Part shown: positions 35,736 through 47,023 of the stretch, piece by piece | How the letters are laid out: the number at the start of each line of letters is the position of its first letter | Position numbering within the stretch: position 1 is the first letter of the stretch | Assembly: GCA_025267735.1 (NCBI GenBank) | Contig: CM046294.1 | Span: 6,668,001-6,732,000 of the forward strand | Length of the DNA: 64,000 bases | Source of the DNA: Mactra quadrangularis | Lineage: Eukaryota; Mollusca; Bivalvia; Venerida; Mactridae | Direction: 5' to 3' | Made by a program: the position numbers and the translations under genes | Notes under the pieces: model-generated | Told to the model about the DNA's origin: nothing | Database searches by the model: none | The model's input: the letters and a program-made list of their open reading frames with translations, nothing else

Positions 35736-36317
35736 TTAATCCAGCACGACCAAAATTACAAAAATGTGTAAACGTCGACAGGAAAGTATAAAAAATAATC
35801 AGTTCATGCATTTTTGGATTAAACACTTGTAAATGTAAATAAACCGACAGGTGGCAGGTTTAATACTAAAACTATTCAAATATCTCATCTAATAAAGATC
35901 CTGGGACTCTTAGACTTGTGGCGACTATTTACGAGTGTTGAATACTCGGTTAATCTCCAAGTCATTATTTTATCTTTGCCCTACTTCGCACGCATTGTGC
36001 GTTTTCATGATAGGCCGTTTTAGTTGAACCCTGGACTTGATATCGACCAAAGCTCGGCTATAGGCTTTCTGCGTTTTACTTTAGCTCTTCTTAAGTAATG
36101 GGCAGTGATAATTCTCGATTCTTAATCCCTTATTAGTCTGAAATATATACATGATCTTTAAATCCTCGATATCATTGATGCCAAAGTAAAAGATAGAAAT
36201 GTTACCAAAACTGGCCTCGAATCTAGAACATTCCGCATGCAGGTCGGTTGTCCCAACTTGGACAGTGGTCAACGTGATAAATCTCGTTTTTTGATTATTT
36301 CTTTATTCTGATTTTTT

Positions 36318-36545
36318 AATTGGGTTTAACGTCGTAATCAACACATATTTAGGTCATATATACGGCGGCTAGCTCTTCCTACTATAGGTTTCCTGGACAC
36401 TTTTCTATCACCAGAACCAACTTATCCTACCACGAGGCCTACAACTCATGTATAGGGTATGACCTACCGCGACCGGGTTTCGAATCCGCAATCTCCGGAT
36501 TCAAAATCAGACATGCTAACCATGCACTACGCCACGGCCGCGACT
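36318..36545 (-). repeat. SINE, family 2, with tRNA-like head
   Basis: GGGTTTAACGTCGTAATCAA at the left; the reversed head at the right includes CCGGGTTTCGAATCCGCAAT and ACCATGCACTACGCCACGG, a B-box and tRNA-like acceptor side. Confidence 0.8.
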
Positions 36546-36701
36546 ATTTATTCTCTGTACATGTATCTATTTGAGATATCGTTACGAGTTTATCAATACA
36601 TGTAACATCATTAACACCAGTTGAACTTTAACCTTGTAGCACGTAGACTATATCAAAGGCTTCACAAGGTAAATTCCGTGACTTTTTGTACTGTATATAA
36701 C

Positions 36702-37255
36702 AAGAGGGCCATGGGGGCCATTTATCGCTCACCTGAGTACAACTGTAGCCCGGACAAAAAAAATCTTTTTTATTCGTAAAGGTGACCTTGACCTTGGACC
36801 GACAGGCATGGGTATTGTACGTGACATGCCGTCGTAGTGAGCTTTTGTGTTAAGTTATTTTTAAATCATTCCATTCAAAGCGAAGTTACAGCCAATACAA
36901 GAAAAATCTATTTTTAGTAGCAGTGATCTTAACCTTAGACCTACAGGTTATTGTACGTGACCCAACGTCTTGATAATAATAGTGTACATGTAAACAAAGT
37001 TATTTCAAAATCCAATAATAAATACCAAATTAACAGCCCTGAAAAGAAAATTATATTTTAAGTAACGGTGACATTGACCTTGTACCTACAGGCTTGGGTA
37101 TTGAGCCATATTCAAACTCGTCCGAGTAATTACTAGGGCAAATGTCCTGACAAAGTTTCGTGACAATCAGAGCAAAAATGTGACCGCTAGAGTGTTAACG
37201 AACTATTTGTGGACAGATGACGAACGACAGACGACGGCTGCTCAGGTGAGCTAAG
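36702..37255. repeat. Bivalve-type interspersed repeat upstream of the SLC5-like gene
   Basis: About 550 bases starting AGAGGGCCATGGGGGCCATT and ending with GGCTGCTCAGGTGAGCTAAG. Near the left end is CGCTCACCTGAG, the reverse complement of the right-end motif. Inside are three degenerate copies of a 'GTGACCTTGACCTTGGACC...ACAGG' block about 120-140 bases apart. This type of repeat is abundant in bivalves. It ends about 165-210 bases before the SLC5 start and so occupies the proximal upstream region. Confidence 0.75.
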
Positions 37256-37419
37256 AACAAACTCGTGTTATGAAATGATTAGTTCAACTTAAATATTTCA
37301 AGCCAAATTTTGAATTAATTCAATAGCAGGTTTATATATGCACTGATTTAAATATTATTATAACGTAGTAAGTCCAGAAATACTGATGTAAATTTCTTAA
37401 TCAGCGGAGTAGATGTCAG

Positions 37420-39252
37420 TTGAACAAAATTGAATCATTTATTATTTCTTATGATTTATTCCTAAACATGGAAACCAACAGTCAACTTCATATTGCAGAC
37501 TATGTATTATTCTGTGTAGGCATCGCTGCTTCGTTGGCGATCGGAATTTACTATGCCGTCGCTGAACGGAAGAAATCATCAACTTACGGTTTTCACCGTG
37601 GAGGTGGTAAATTGAAAGCACTTCCGGTTGCGTTATCGATGTTGGTAACTTTTGAATCATCGATCTTTTATTTAGGCTATCCAGCTGAAGTTTATATACA
37701 TGGAATTATCTTTTGGTTGGTCAACTTCGGTACCATGATCGGTCTCTCTTCACTATTCTGGATTTCAATTCCATTGTTCTACCCGCTGCAAGTCACAAGT
37801 GTTTTTGAATACTTGCAGTTGCGCCATGACTCGCAGTTGATTCGCCAAGTTGCCATGGGTCTCAACACCATATTCATGGTTCTGTACGCAGCGTTAGTAC
37901 TTTTCGGAGCAGCCATAGCACTGCAATCGGTTACTGGATTGTCAGTATGGATTTATATCGTTGTACTTTCAGTGGTTGCTGTGATCTACACCTCACTGGG
38001 CGGAATAAAAGCGGTCGTAGCAACTGATGTGGTACAAGGAATAATAATGATAGTCATCATCTTGGCTGTGCTTATTTATGGTACAGTAAAAGTAGGGGGC
38101 GTTACCCGAGTTCTGGATTACAATAGACCAACTGGAAGATTGCAGCTTGTCGACTTTGATCCTAGCCCGTTTACACGGCATACATTCTGGACGTTAATTG
38201 TTGGTGCAGCCATTCGATCATTTGGCTTTTCATGTAGACAAATGGCTATACAAAGACTTAATTCAACAAAATCTGTTACAGAGGCAAGGAAGGTTGCCGC
38301 TATATCACTACCTGGATTCTTTATACTTGAATCATTAGTAATGCTTCAGGGATTGGTGGCATATGCATATTTTGCAGACAAAGGATGTGACCCATTAGCT
38401 TCTGGACAAATATCAAATCCAAATCAGATTATGTCATTTGCTGTTATGGACATGTTTACAAACGCACCTGGAGTTACTGGGTTATTCCTTGCTGCTATAT
38501 GTAGCGCTTCACTCAGTACGCTTTCATCACTTTTGAGTAGCGTGTCTGCTTTAATTTCAGAGGATGTTCTAAAACTAAAATGGAGGAATGCTTCCGATGC
38601 GCAGTTGACAAAAGCTTCCAAACTGGCCGTGTTTGTTTGTGGAGTAATATGTGCTGGTTTTGGTGTTGTTATAAGCCAAACCAAAGGACCAATAACACAA
38701 ATATCTGGTAGCATCCTGGGAGCTTTGGATGGACCAATGACAGCATTGTTCTTTATGTCAATATTTCTAAAGTTCACCACCAGGAAAGGAATTCTGATAA
38801 GTACACTATGTGGAGTATTGTTTGCGCTATGGTTATCATTGGGATACAACTTTTCCACTGGAAGAAAAGAAACGCCTTGGTTACCTCTTGGACCAATAGA
38901 CAGATGCAACAATTCCTCTATTACAATCTATAATGCGACATCTAGTGTTAATGTGACGCATGAAATGGCAAAAGATGAGAGAGTAAATGGTAGCACCACA
39001 GAGTCAATGTCTGGATTAACTGGTCTGAATTATCTGTATTCTATATCTTACATGTATTTTTCTGCAATGGTTACCATCGTTACGCTAGCTGTAGGAATTC
39101 CTATTAGTTTAATGACTAAAGTAGAACGACATTTACCGATTCCAAAGCATCTTATGTTAGTAATAAACAAACAGTTTTTCAAATGTAAACCAAACATTAT
39201 TGATGACAGATTAAATATTGAAAGACAGGGAAACAAACTAACTGATTGCTAA
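37420..39252 (+). CDS. SLC5-type sodium-coupled solute transporter (SMCT-like), intronless
   Basis: An uninterrupted 610-codon reading frame encodes a sodium:solute symporter (SSF/SLC5), closest in style to the SLC5A8/A12 monocarboxylate and SLC5A6 branch, a plasma-membrane carrier. The Met at residue 17 (37468, METNSQLHIADYVLF) is the more likely start, because it places the first membrane helix as in the family. Visible features: the family loop RGGGKLKALPVALSM (60-74), the sodium/substrate-path motif SLGGIKAVVATDVVQG (192-207), and CSASLSTLSSLLSSVSALIS in the later core. A large extracellular loop has several N-glycosylation sequons (NNSS, NATS, NVT, NGST; about 485-530), followed by a last helix and a basic cytoplasmic tail. 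Length is normal for SLC5. The lack of introns is unusual. Substrate is unknown. Confidence 0.92.
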   Translation: MNKIESFIISYDLFLNMETNSQLHIADYVLFCVGIAASLAIGIYYAVAERKKSSTYGFHRGGGKLKALPVALSMLVTFESSIFYLGYPAEVYIHGIIFWLVNFGTMIGLSSLFWISIPLFYPLQVTSVFEYLQLRHDSQLIRQVAMGLNTIFMVLYAALVLFGAAIALQSVTGLSVWIYIVVLSVVAVIYTSLGGIKAVVATDVVQGIIMIVIILAVLIYGTVKVGGVTRVLDYNRPTGRLQLVDFDPSPFTRHTFWTLIVGAAIRSFGFSCRQMAIQRLNSTKSVTEARKVAAISLPGFFILESLVMLQGLVAYAYFADKGCDPLASGQISNPNQIMSFAVMDMFTNAPGVTGLFLAAICSASLSTLSSLLSSVSALISEDVLKLKWRNASDAQLTKASKLAVFVCGVICAGFGVVISQTKGPITQISGSILGALDGPMTALFFMSIFLKFTTRKGILISTLCGVLFALWLSLGYNFSTGRKETPWLPLGPIDRCNNSSITIYNATSSVNVTHEMAKDERVNGSTTESMSGLTGLNYLYSISYMYFSAMVTIVTLAVGIPISLMTKVERHLPIPKHLMLVINKQFFKCKPNIIDDRLNIERQGNKLTDC

Positions 39253-39344
39253 CTGGATGGATTAAGCATGCTTAACTATTGAAGCTTCATTTCTATGTTG
39301 TTACTCTCCGCTCACGTCCGCTCCCAACAACAGGGCGAGTAAGA

Positions 39345-39425
39345 AGAATGTCCTAAGCGGTTATTTCTCTTTATTGAATGAACAACCGCTTCCACTACAA
39401 GTAAATTCGTCCGTCAAAGCCGGCT
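39345..39425 (+). repeat. Repeat fragment in the SLC5-like 3'UTR
   Basis: The block with CTAAGCGGTTATTTC, CTTTATTGAAT and CCACTACAAGTAAA is matched closely at 59597-59660. Part of the 3' untranslated region is therefore derived from, or shared with, a dispersed repeat. Confidence 0.6.
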
Positions 39426-39555
39426 ACATGGAATGTATTTTTTTTTGTCTTTTTTACATTTCAATATTTTCTTTGCATTGAATATTCTTTTAAATATGTA
39501 TATAATAATATTAGTATAATGAAAGTACATAAATGTAAAATATATATCAGTTTTG

Positions 39556-39561
39556 AATAAA
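39556..39561 (+). terminator. Polyadenylation signal of the SLC5-like gene
   Basis: AATAAA, about 300 bases after the stop codon in AT-rich DNA, is the first clear consensus signal downstream. Confidence 0.45.
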
Positions 39562-39835
39562 TAGTTTGTAAATATTACAAGGTTGCTATTGACGTTTACA
39601 CCGGTTAGCTAAAGAAAATGATCCAAACAGTATAATTGGGCGCAAATTGAATATAAAATTTGATATGATGCTTGTTTTAGTAATTACACGTAAATACTAA
39701 AATGCTATACTATTTTGTATTATGTACTTTATTATTAGATTAATTAGTTACGGTTTATCAGCAATAGTATCACACTAAGTGGCATATGATAAACGAAGCA
39801 GCTCATTTCCGATCTTGCTTACTGTTTATTTTTAT

Positions 39836-40085
39836 GTGGGTTTAACGCCGTTTCCAAACAATTTAGGTCATTTTACAGCGTCCAGTGCACATAACCTAGC
39901 TTTCCTGGACCCTGGTCTATATCCAGTACTTACCTACCCTTCCACAAGGCTGGAAACTTCTACATATTATCTTATCAATGGAGAAAAATTGACATTACGG
40001 TCAATTTTTCATGGAAGGGTATAACCTCTCCAGGTGGGATTCGAACCTGAACCCCCTTGGTACACGAGTACGAGACTTGGTACGC
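39836..40085 (-). repeat. SINE, family 2, near full length
   Basis: GTGGGTTTAACGCCGTTTCC, then CACAAGGCTGGAAACTTCTA and the reversed B-box AGGTGGGATTCGAACCTGAA. Confidence 0.85.
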
Positions 40086-40477
40086 TTCACTTACTTAAGG
40101 CAACCGATGTTGTGCGTTCAAATGTAAACATAAGACACATGATACTATTACCGTTACGTGATTTATGTGGATGCAATGGTTAAAGTAGCAGCGCTTGACG
40201 TAGCAACTGAGAGGAGTTTTGTAAAGTTGATTGTACGCATTGGTGTAACATTTTGTCTACATTATTACTAAGATTGGCAATCGAAGTGACATCACCACAA
40301 CTACAATTTATAAAGATCAATATACAAAATTGATGCATCTATCTACCGAATTAAAATCGCTTCGATAAGTCTAATACCGCAGCTAAACAAACGCTGTGTG
40401 ACGACCAAACTGCATTAACTGGCTAGTGTTGTTCAAAATTCTGGATCTAGAATACATGACATGTGTTTGTTTTTTCA

Positions 40478-40610
40478 TTGGCTTAATGCTGTTTCAAACA
40501 ATGTTTGGTCATTTTACGGAGTTTAGTTCACCTAGTCTAGCTTTTCTGGACTCTTGTATAACTAGACCGACAGTTTCTTCATATACAGTATAACCTCTGC
40601 AGAGGGGCCC
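40478..40610 (-). repeat. SINE, family 2, partial
   Basis: GCTTAATGCTGTTTCAAACA, TCACCTAGTCTAGCTTTTCT and ACAGTTTCTTCATATACAG are diverged family-2 blocks; no head. Confidence 0.6.
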
Positions 40611-41212
40611 TTTACTGTACAAATCCTCTGCACAACAACATCTCACGATACTTTCCCTAGGCGTAATTTAAATAGAATGTAACCACTGCAGAGCAACAAC
40701 CTCTGAGCAACAATGCACTTTAGTCCCTCCCAGTGGGTGTTTCTCAAGAGAGGTTGTACTGTACATGTAGATGAACTATATAAAAATAAATGGAGGGAAA
40801 TTAATATTATTGTTGAATTGTCATGAAACGGTTACACACGACTCTAAATAAGTAATAAACTACAAATGTTAGTTAATAGTTATTTATTAAAGAGAAGCTA
40901 TCACATGTGAATTTTAATGATAAATTATACTTATAAGTGAATTAAACGATATGTGTACTATGTGAGTAAAAAGTTTTGTATAATATTTCATAATTAAGAA
41001 AAGAACAGTTATTTTTTGTTGAGTTATATCACACTCATTCTAAGACGACAAAGGCAACTGTAGACAAAAGTATACAAAAATGTTTTAGGATGGTAAAATT
41101 TGACTTTAAGAAATGCTTGATATCAGAAGTCTCGTCAAGCTGAGGCCGGGCTACATTATACTAATTACTTACAAAAAATACATTTTGTTAATTCCTGGCA
41201 ACATTTTACTGA

Positions 41213-43329
41213 TCATTTAAAAAGTTTACGTCGTTCTAAACGGTTAACGAATCGTTGTTGCGCACCATCACCGTTTAGATAAGCGTAACATTCAAATGAA
41301 TAATCAAACTCATTATCTATAGAATCGGTGTTCAGGCAATCATTAAGATCGAGAGGCTCTATGTCGTCTGCAGGGAAGAAAGAGCCTTCAATAGATGTAT
41401 CATTGTTATTGTTGACAATATCCGGGTTCTGTTGACAAAATGGACCAATACATTCACCGTAACATTGAAAATCCAGGACTGTATAATTATACTCCATGAT
41501 CGTGCCATCTTGAACAGTAGTATTGTAGAAATGAGTAACATTTGGAATGCCAATATCTAGGTACACAGCTAGCGTAGGATTGCTTGACTCACTGCATCTA
41601 TAAGTGATACAAGCAAAGACGAACTCCTCATTGGTTGTGACATTGTCAAACTTAAGCAGCTGAGTGGTATCTGTGTAGTAGTACAAATCATTGCCATCAT
41701 CGGTCTCCCATAGGCTTATAGCTGTGATGTTTGGTAGACTGTCCACAGAGTCGATGTATGAGTAAAAATTTCTGCCATTTCTGAAGAGGACTCTGGCAGT
41801 ACACAGTTCAGTATCGTCCGGTATTGGATCATAACTAGGTAATGGAAGCTTGTAAAAATGGAAGGCTGCATCATCTACAGTTGAACTCTCACAGTCTGTT
41901 AGATCTAAATAGAAAGGACCATCTTGAGAAGAAGTAAAATTAACAAATACTTTTTCTACACCTGGCGATTCCGGGTACACCTCGTAGTGAATAGCTGCAT
42001 GGAGGCTCTCAATTGGTGGTATGTATTCGTCTATATATTTTGGAATCAGGTAAGGACTGAAGGGCACAGGAACTCCTCCAATAGAGACCGTTTCCATGCT
42101 AGTCATACTAATAAATCCTATAAGATTGTCCGGACAGTATACTTGATAGCATGTGTCACTTGGATAGTGGGTGAAAGCAGGGTAAATTCTCAGGCGTTGA
42201 TTCGTTGTGGTATATGCAACTATATCTGGTCGAAATGAGGCTGTTAAACTTGAAGGTATCTCATTACCAGTAATTTGATCAAAAATTCTACTTTTAAAAT
42301 AACAGAGCGGAGCATTCAGTAATTTGTCAACATTGATCCATTGTCTGTTTTCGATGCTTACCAAAAAATCTTCTGTAAGTTGACGTTTTTCACGATTTAA
42401 GGATTCTCCTAAAGGCTCCCATATGCCAGTGACAGGATTGAGGGACCACAGTCTCATGTCATCACTAACTTTAAACGTAACTTCATTCCGTAGTCGTAGT
42501 TCTTGACCATCTTCAGTTCTAAAGTCAAAGCTAACAATACCTTTTGATATTAAATATTCGACTGAGTCACCTTCAACAGTTTGAAATCGTCCAGGTAACA
42601 TATCTTCATTCGCGGTATTGGAATCTAAAAACGTCACACTCGCCAGTACTGGACCATCATATGACTGTGTCCTAGGTCGACCATTTGGGCCTTGATATAC
42701 CAGCTCAAAGGAGTCAGCTTCGATTTCAATATGAGAGACACCTTCCGCATGGGTCAATACGTTGTCTGACAAGTACAATGTATTTGGAACAGTTGAATCA
42801 ATTTCAACAGGATCGGCTATCTTCACCATTTGTAACATAACATTGATAGGTCCATGAAAGTTTTCTGGGATGTCAATCACCTTGATGGCGTCAAGATATA
42901 GCCCATCGTCATCATCTACAGCACGGATAACTAATCTGTTTACTGATGATTGTAAAGTCGTCTCCAAAATTCCGTTGTACGTTTTGTCAACATAATCATC
43001 ATCAAATAAGATATATATGACATCATCTATCAGTTCACCTGTCTCGGCGTCAACAATTTCAAGATTAACATCAATGCCTGTATCTTCCTCGCAGATGCAT
43101 TTTACAACATATTCATATGTTCTTGTTCCAAATTCACCTAGGTCAGCTGTTTCAGTTTTTGTCAAAGGTGTAATAAATCCGTCATCAGGACACATGGAGT
43201 TCAATGGATGAGATTCGTCTTTAAATATTTTTGTTTTACACGTCCCCAATGGACATGTTCCAACATCATAGGAATATGACCCGACGAAGTTTCTTATTTG
43301 TGGTATTCTTTCCACTTCAAAGTTAGTAT
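41213..43329 (-). CDS. CILP-like secreted matrix protein, large C-terminal exon
   Basis: Terminal exon of 2117 bases encoding most of a cartilage-intermediate-layer-protein-like protein. CILP proteins are secreted extracellular-matrix glycoproteins. Matches to the family visible here: YSYDVGTCPLGTCKT (start of the CILP core), LASVTFLDS, GIVSFDFRTEDGQEL, MRLWSLNPVTGIWEPLG, then the basic site REKR|Q (codons at 42394-42383), then WINVDKL..APLCYFKSRIF and later CYQVYCPDN and DDAAFHFYKLPLPSYDPIPD. Vertebrate CILP is cut by furin at the corresponding place. The frame is open 121 bases further upstream, but that part reads into a transposon. The true start of the exon is the acceptor tatattttCAG|AT at 43330, phase 1. 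No Ig or TSP1 domain is present. A possible poly(A) signal (TTTATT on +) is at 40883-40888. Confidence 0.88.
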
Positions 43330-43351
43330 CTGAAAATATAAATACGTTTAA

Positions 43352-43705
43352 ATTCAATCTGATTGAAATCCGATCTAAAATTTTCCACTCGCCTATTCGT
43401 TTTCTTACGAGGGTCACGTTAAGGTGACCTTTTCTCATTACAATATTCATGACATTATTGTTATGTTTAAAGTAACTTGTTTACAGCGTCTACGTCACGC
43501 AATTTGAAATGAGCCTACCAATCGCAGACTGTGATTAATACCGCTGCCAAATTAGCTCGCAATCCTTGAGAAATTACGTAATCAAAATGCTATTATTAGT
43601 GTTTCGTCTAGATGAAAGCTACGCATTGATTGGTCGACATAAAGGTCATCTCGACGTGACCCTCCATGCGAACCTTAGAGATCCTGTACGACAACGCTCT
43701 ACATA
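43352..43705 (-). repeat. Dispersed repeat abutting the CILP large exon
   Basis: The reverse complement matches 5866-6245 over its length, including GTCACGTCGAGATGA, GACCAATCA.TGCGTAGCTTTC and TTTTAATCAGATT. A shorter relative is at 34370-34475. It stops about 20 bases from the exon acceptor. Confidence 0.85.
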
Positions 43706-44124
43706 ATATATGTTTACAGAGATTGGTTAAAATTGTACATGTGCATGATAATGTATATTCAGGTGTCTAACCAGGTATCATTTTATTTATACTTTAAATA
43801 TTGGTGATAATTAAAAAGTTCGCCGAGTGAGTTCGCTATGAAAAATGACGTCACGATATCAAATGTTTTTTGTTGGATATAAACGACTGAAAATAACTTT
43901 TCATCGATATCTGATATAAAGTAGGCTCGAATAGTCTAACTAAAAAACAAGTAACCTTAATGTTGTATAATGTGAAGCTGTTATTGCCTTAAAAAGAAAC
44001 AAGATACAATGTATATCTTTAAAAAGATATTCGGTGCTATGCAGGGTTCATTTTGTTTGAAGTATAGTCATATTCGCTGTTTAGTCATATCGATTGAAGC
44101 GTACCACGACAATGTATAACCAGT

Positions 44125-44393
44125 TATAGCTCGTTTAGGATAACTTGAGACAAACGACTCAGTTTGTTTACATATTTGGGACTTAGGTATTACATAAAAC
44201 AGGGAGGTCAGCTGATTTTGTGTAATGAAAATATTAAACATGCCTTAATGCGTGGAACATGTGTTCTCGTACTAAATTTAATACATCGAAAACACTGATA
44301 ATAGTGGATAATTACGTGTACTAAACTTAAATCCACCTGTGTATAAAAATGGTATCGTTGTATTTTGTCTCAAGTTATCCTAAACGAGCTATA
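44125..44393. mobile_element. MITE with perfect 30-bp inverted ends
   Basis: Arms 44125-44154 (TATAGCTCGTTTAGGATAAC...) and 44364-44393 are exact reverse complements over 30 bases. It is 269 bp long and non-coding. Its right end coincides with the left end of the next element. Confidence 0.88.
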
Positions 44394-44780
44394 GGCCATG
44401 CCATACCGGAATTTTGTTTTAAAAGCGTCCGCGTGCGCATAGGTTTTAAAGTCCTTAATCTAAAAAAAATAAAAACAAAATTGTTGGTGAATTTTTCTTA
44501 AATAATTCTGTTTTCCGGGATTCGATAACAGATTTTTCTCAGGAAATACTGCAAGTTCCTTGTTTTTGTGTAATTGAAAAATGAAAATGTACATGTGACT
44601 GTTGTATTTAATCTCACAATAACGTGATAAACATGCATGTACTATCAAGTACTTATTTGTGTGAATACTAGCTAGAATGGACGTGTGTTTTAGTTTTAAA
44701 TTGATGTTTTTTTGTGTATAAGTACCTATGTTTGTCAAACTTGAGCTGACCCTTAACAAAATTCCAATTTGGCATGGCCT
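44393..44780. mobile_element. 'AGGCCATGCC' inverted-repeat element
   Basis: Ends AGGCCATGCCATACCGGAAT... and ...ATTCCAATTTGGCATGGCCT, about 28 bases of inverted repeat. TAT stands directly outside both ends. A half copy is at about 46085-46141 (reverse end) and a left-end fragment at 22833. Minus-strand ORFs over these are artefacts. Confidence 0.78.
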
Positions 44781-45232
44781 TATTATATACATGGTAACCT
44801 CATCCAAAAGCCACGGGAAGCAACCGTGGTGTTTTGTATCCTAGTAGACTAGATTGTCTCCCTTGCATATATATTTATACGAGTAGATACTCTTTTGTAT
44901 ATATTTCAATTGAATGCCCTAAGGGCATAAATAAAATATCTTTTAAAACATAGAATATAAGAGGGAAAAGGGAAGTAATTTAAAGTGTATATTAATTTTG
45001 AAATATTGATATAATGAGTTATTTAAGTCCTTAATTGACATCCTGAAGCTACTTGTATTAAAGTCAAATTGAATTTAATAGACATGGTAATCTGAAAAGT
45101 TCGTAAACCGTTGAATATTTTTTATCTGTAATACAAAAGATGACACTACGCAATGAAGGATTGTACTTTTGACGTTCAATCTTACACACTACCAAGCGTT
45201 TACCATCTTTTGGTGAAGCATTTTATGGCTTA

Positions 45233-45984
45233 GGTCGTTCAAAAACACCACGCCAATCCTTTCTCATATAGAGAAGGGAAATAAGGCATGGTTACCAGAG
45301 CTGTCGATGTTTTGCTGGGATTGAGCTTATGTTGTTGTTTGCGTTTGTCTTCGTGAGAAGGCGAACAACCTGCATGAGTTTTGCATAAGGTCGCACGATC
45401 ATGTCGCGCTACCCTGTCTTCCCCTCTATATATCTAAGTATAAACATTTAGTAAAATTAAACACTATAGGCAACTTGATTTTAGGCAACACCACGTTTAA
45501 ATTAACTTTGACTTTATATAAAATATTTATTTTGTCTTGGTTTACTCAAAGAATCATTTTGGTTGAAATGTAACTTTATCTACAAACTTTTTGGAAACTT
45601 ATAAAGTCTAAATTTATTTATAGAAAATGAAAATAGACATGAAATAATTATGACTTAAACGTTTGTAGATAAAGTTACCTTTTTAACCTAAATTACTCTT
45701 TGAGTGAAACAAAGCAAAATTAATTTTTAATATAGAGCCAAAGTGAATTTAAAAAGTGGTGTTAAATTTTACTAAATGTTTCTACTATGAGATGGTAGAC
45801 AGGTCCATGCGCCATGATCGTGCTACCTTATGTACGACTCATGCAGGATGTTCGTCTTCTCACAAAGAAAAACGAAAACAACAACGTAATCACAACCCCC
45901 AGCAAAACATAAACAGCTCTTGTTTCCATACATTATTTTCCTTCTCTGTATGAAAAAGGATTGGTGTCGTGTTTTGGAACGACC
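45233..45984. mobile_element. 752-bp foldback element, arms ~370 bp
   Basis: The left half reads back in the right half almost to the middle (about 45610). Outer tips are GGTCGTTCAAAAACACCACG and GTGTTTTGGAACGACC. Inner pairs include AACATTTAGTAAAATTAAACAC with GTGTTAAATTTTACTAAATG, and GTAACTTTATCTACAAAC with GTTTGTAGATAAAGTTAC. A third arm is at the window end (63805-64000). Confidence 0.85.
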
Positions 45985-46492
45985 AGAGTCATGAACGCTT
46001 TTTGAGAATCGAAAAGTGATTGAAATATTTAATATGTAAAATATTGGTGATTTTTTACGCTTTTTGTGTTTTTGTGAATAGGTACTTAGGTTTGTCAAAC
46101 TTGAGTTGAGGCTTAACAGAATTCCAATTTGGCATGACCTTAGCATAGTGAGTCACCCATAGTACACAGATTAAAAAGTAACTACTGTCATTGATACGCA
46201 CCTGTTTATCACTTATGGTATCATATCTTTTATTCATTTCACAATACGGGACGAGAATTTCAAAAGTTAGCTCAGACAGCTGCGCCGAAAAAAGAACAGG
46301 CAATTTGTTTATCAAATAACAAGAAAGTTATGACCATTGCTGTATCCCTATTTTCTCGCTGCAATAAAACAGTGTTATGCATGACCGCCCCGGAATCATC
46401 TTAACGTTGACTTTTCTAAAATGTACTAAGTGAAGGTACGAGTATGCCTCACGTTTGAAAAAAGACACCAATTCTTGTTTTTTTGTGTCTTC

Positions 46493-46800
46493 TGTTGTGT
46501 TGATCTCAGCAACACATTGTATAACTCAGCAACACATTGTAACGGTCATATCACAGCGGTCAGTGAACCTACTCACTGTTCCTGGAAAAGCTAAATCATT
46601 GAATTTAGTTGCTAATAAGTTTCTTGGCACATACTACAGTCAGTGACTTACAACTGTCCTACATGAATTAGAACCAGTGGTAGTAGGGAGATAGATCTTA
46701 GACATTTTTTCCGTTTTCTCATACACCGCCCGGGAATCGAGCCCCTGACGACCCCTCAATATTGTGTTTTACTGACTTAATGAGCTCGGCAAGTAACATG
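46493..46800 (-). repeat. SINE, family 1, with head
   Basis: The tail side has a short duplication of CTCAGCAACACATTGTA. Body blocks are normal; the reversed head CACCGCCCGGGAATCGAGCC...GAGCTCGGCAAG is at the right. Confidence 0.8.
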
Positions 46801-46987
46801 GCTTGATTGAACTTTATTTACAATTTAGTTAACAGTTGTAGGTTTTTATCGGAAATTGAAGTATAGACAAGAGCTTTGGTGCGTGAAATTAAATCACGAA
46901 TGCGATAGTTTGAGTTATGAAATAATCGTAAAACGACTGCATCAAATTCGTTAATTATTTATGAAATTTACACAAATTTTCACTTAC

Positions 46988-47023
46988 CCCTACCCAGCCG
47001 ATTCATGAACCGTTTACATCTAT
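46988..47023 (-). CDS. CILP-like gene, 36-nt microexon
   Basis: Flanked by a strong acceptor (ttttttctatttaCAG) and a consensus donor (AGGG|GTAAGT) on the minus strand. The 36 bases are phase 1 at both ends and read D-RCKRFMNRLGR, with no stop. They insert in frame before D-TNFEVERIPQ of the large exon. The basic KR could be a processing site. Strength comes from two good splice signals in the right phase; the exon is too short to prove by homology. Confidence 0.5.

Noticed and set aside
36081..36272. Minus-strand 63-aa ORF
   Set aside because: No domain, no splice context, and adjacent to SINE sequence; length is expected by chance.
44460..46315. Minus-strand ORFs of 86-115 aa sharing a CQIGILL..SSLTN segment
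   Set aside because: The shared segment is the terminal inverted repeat of the AGGCCATGCC element read in frame; not a protein family.
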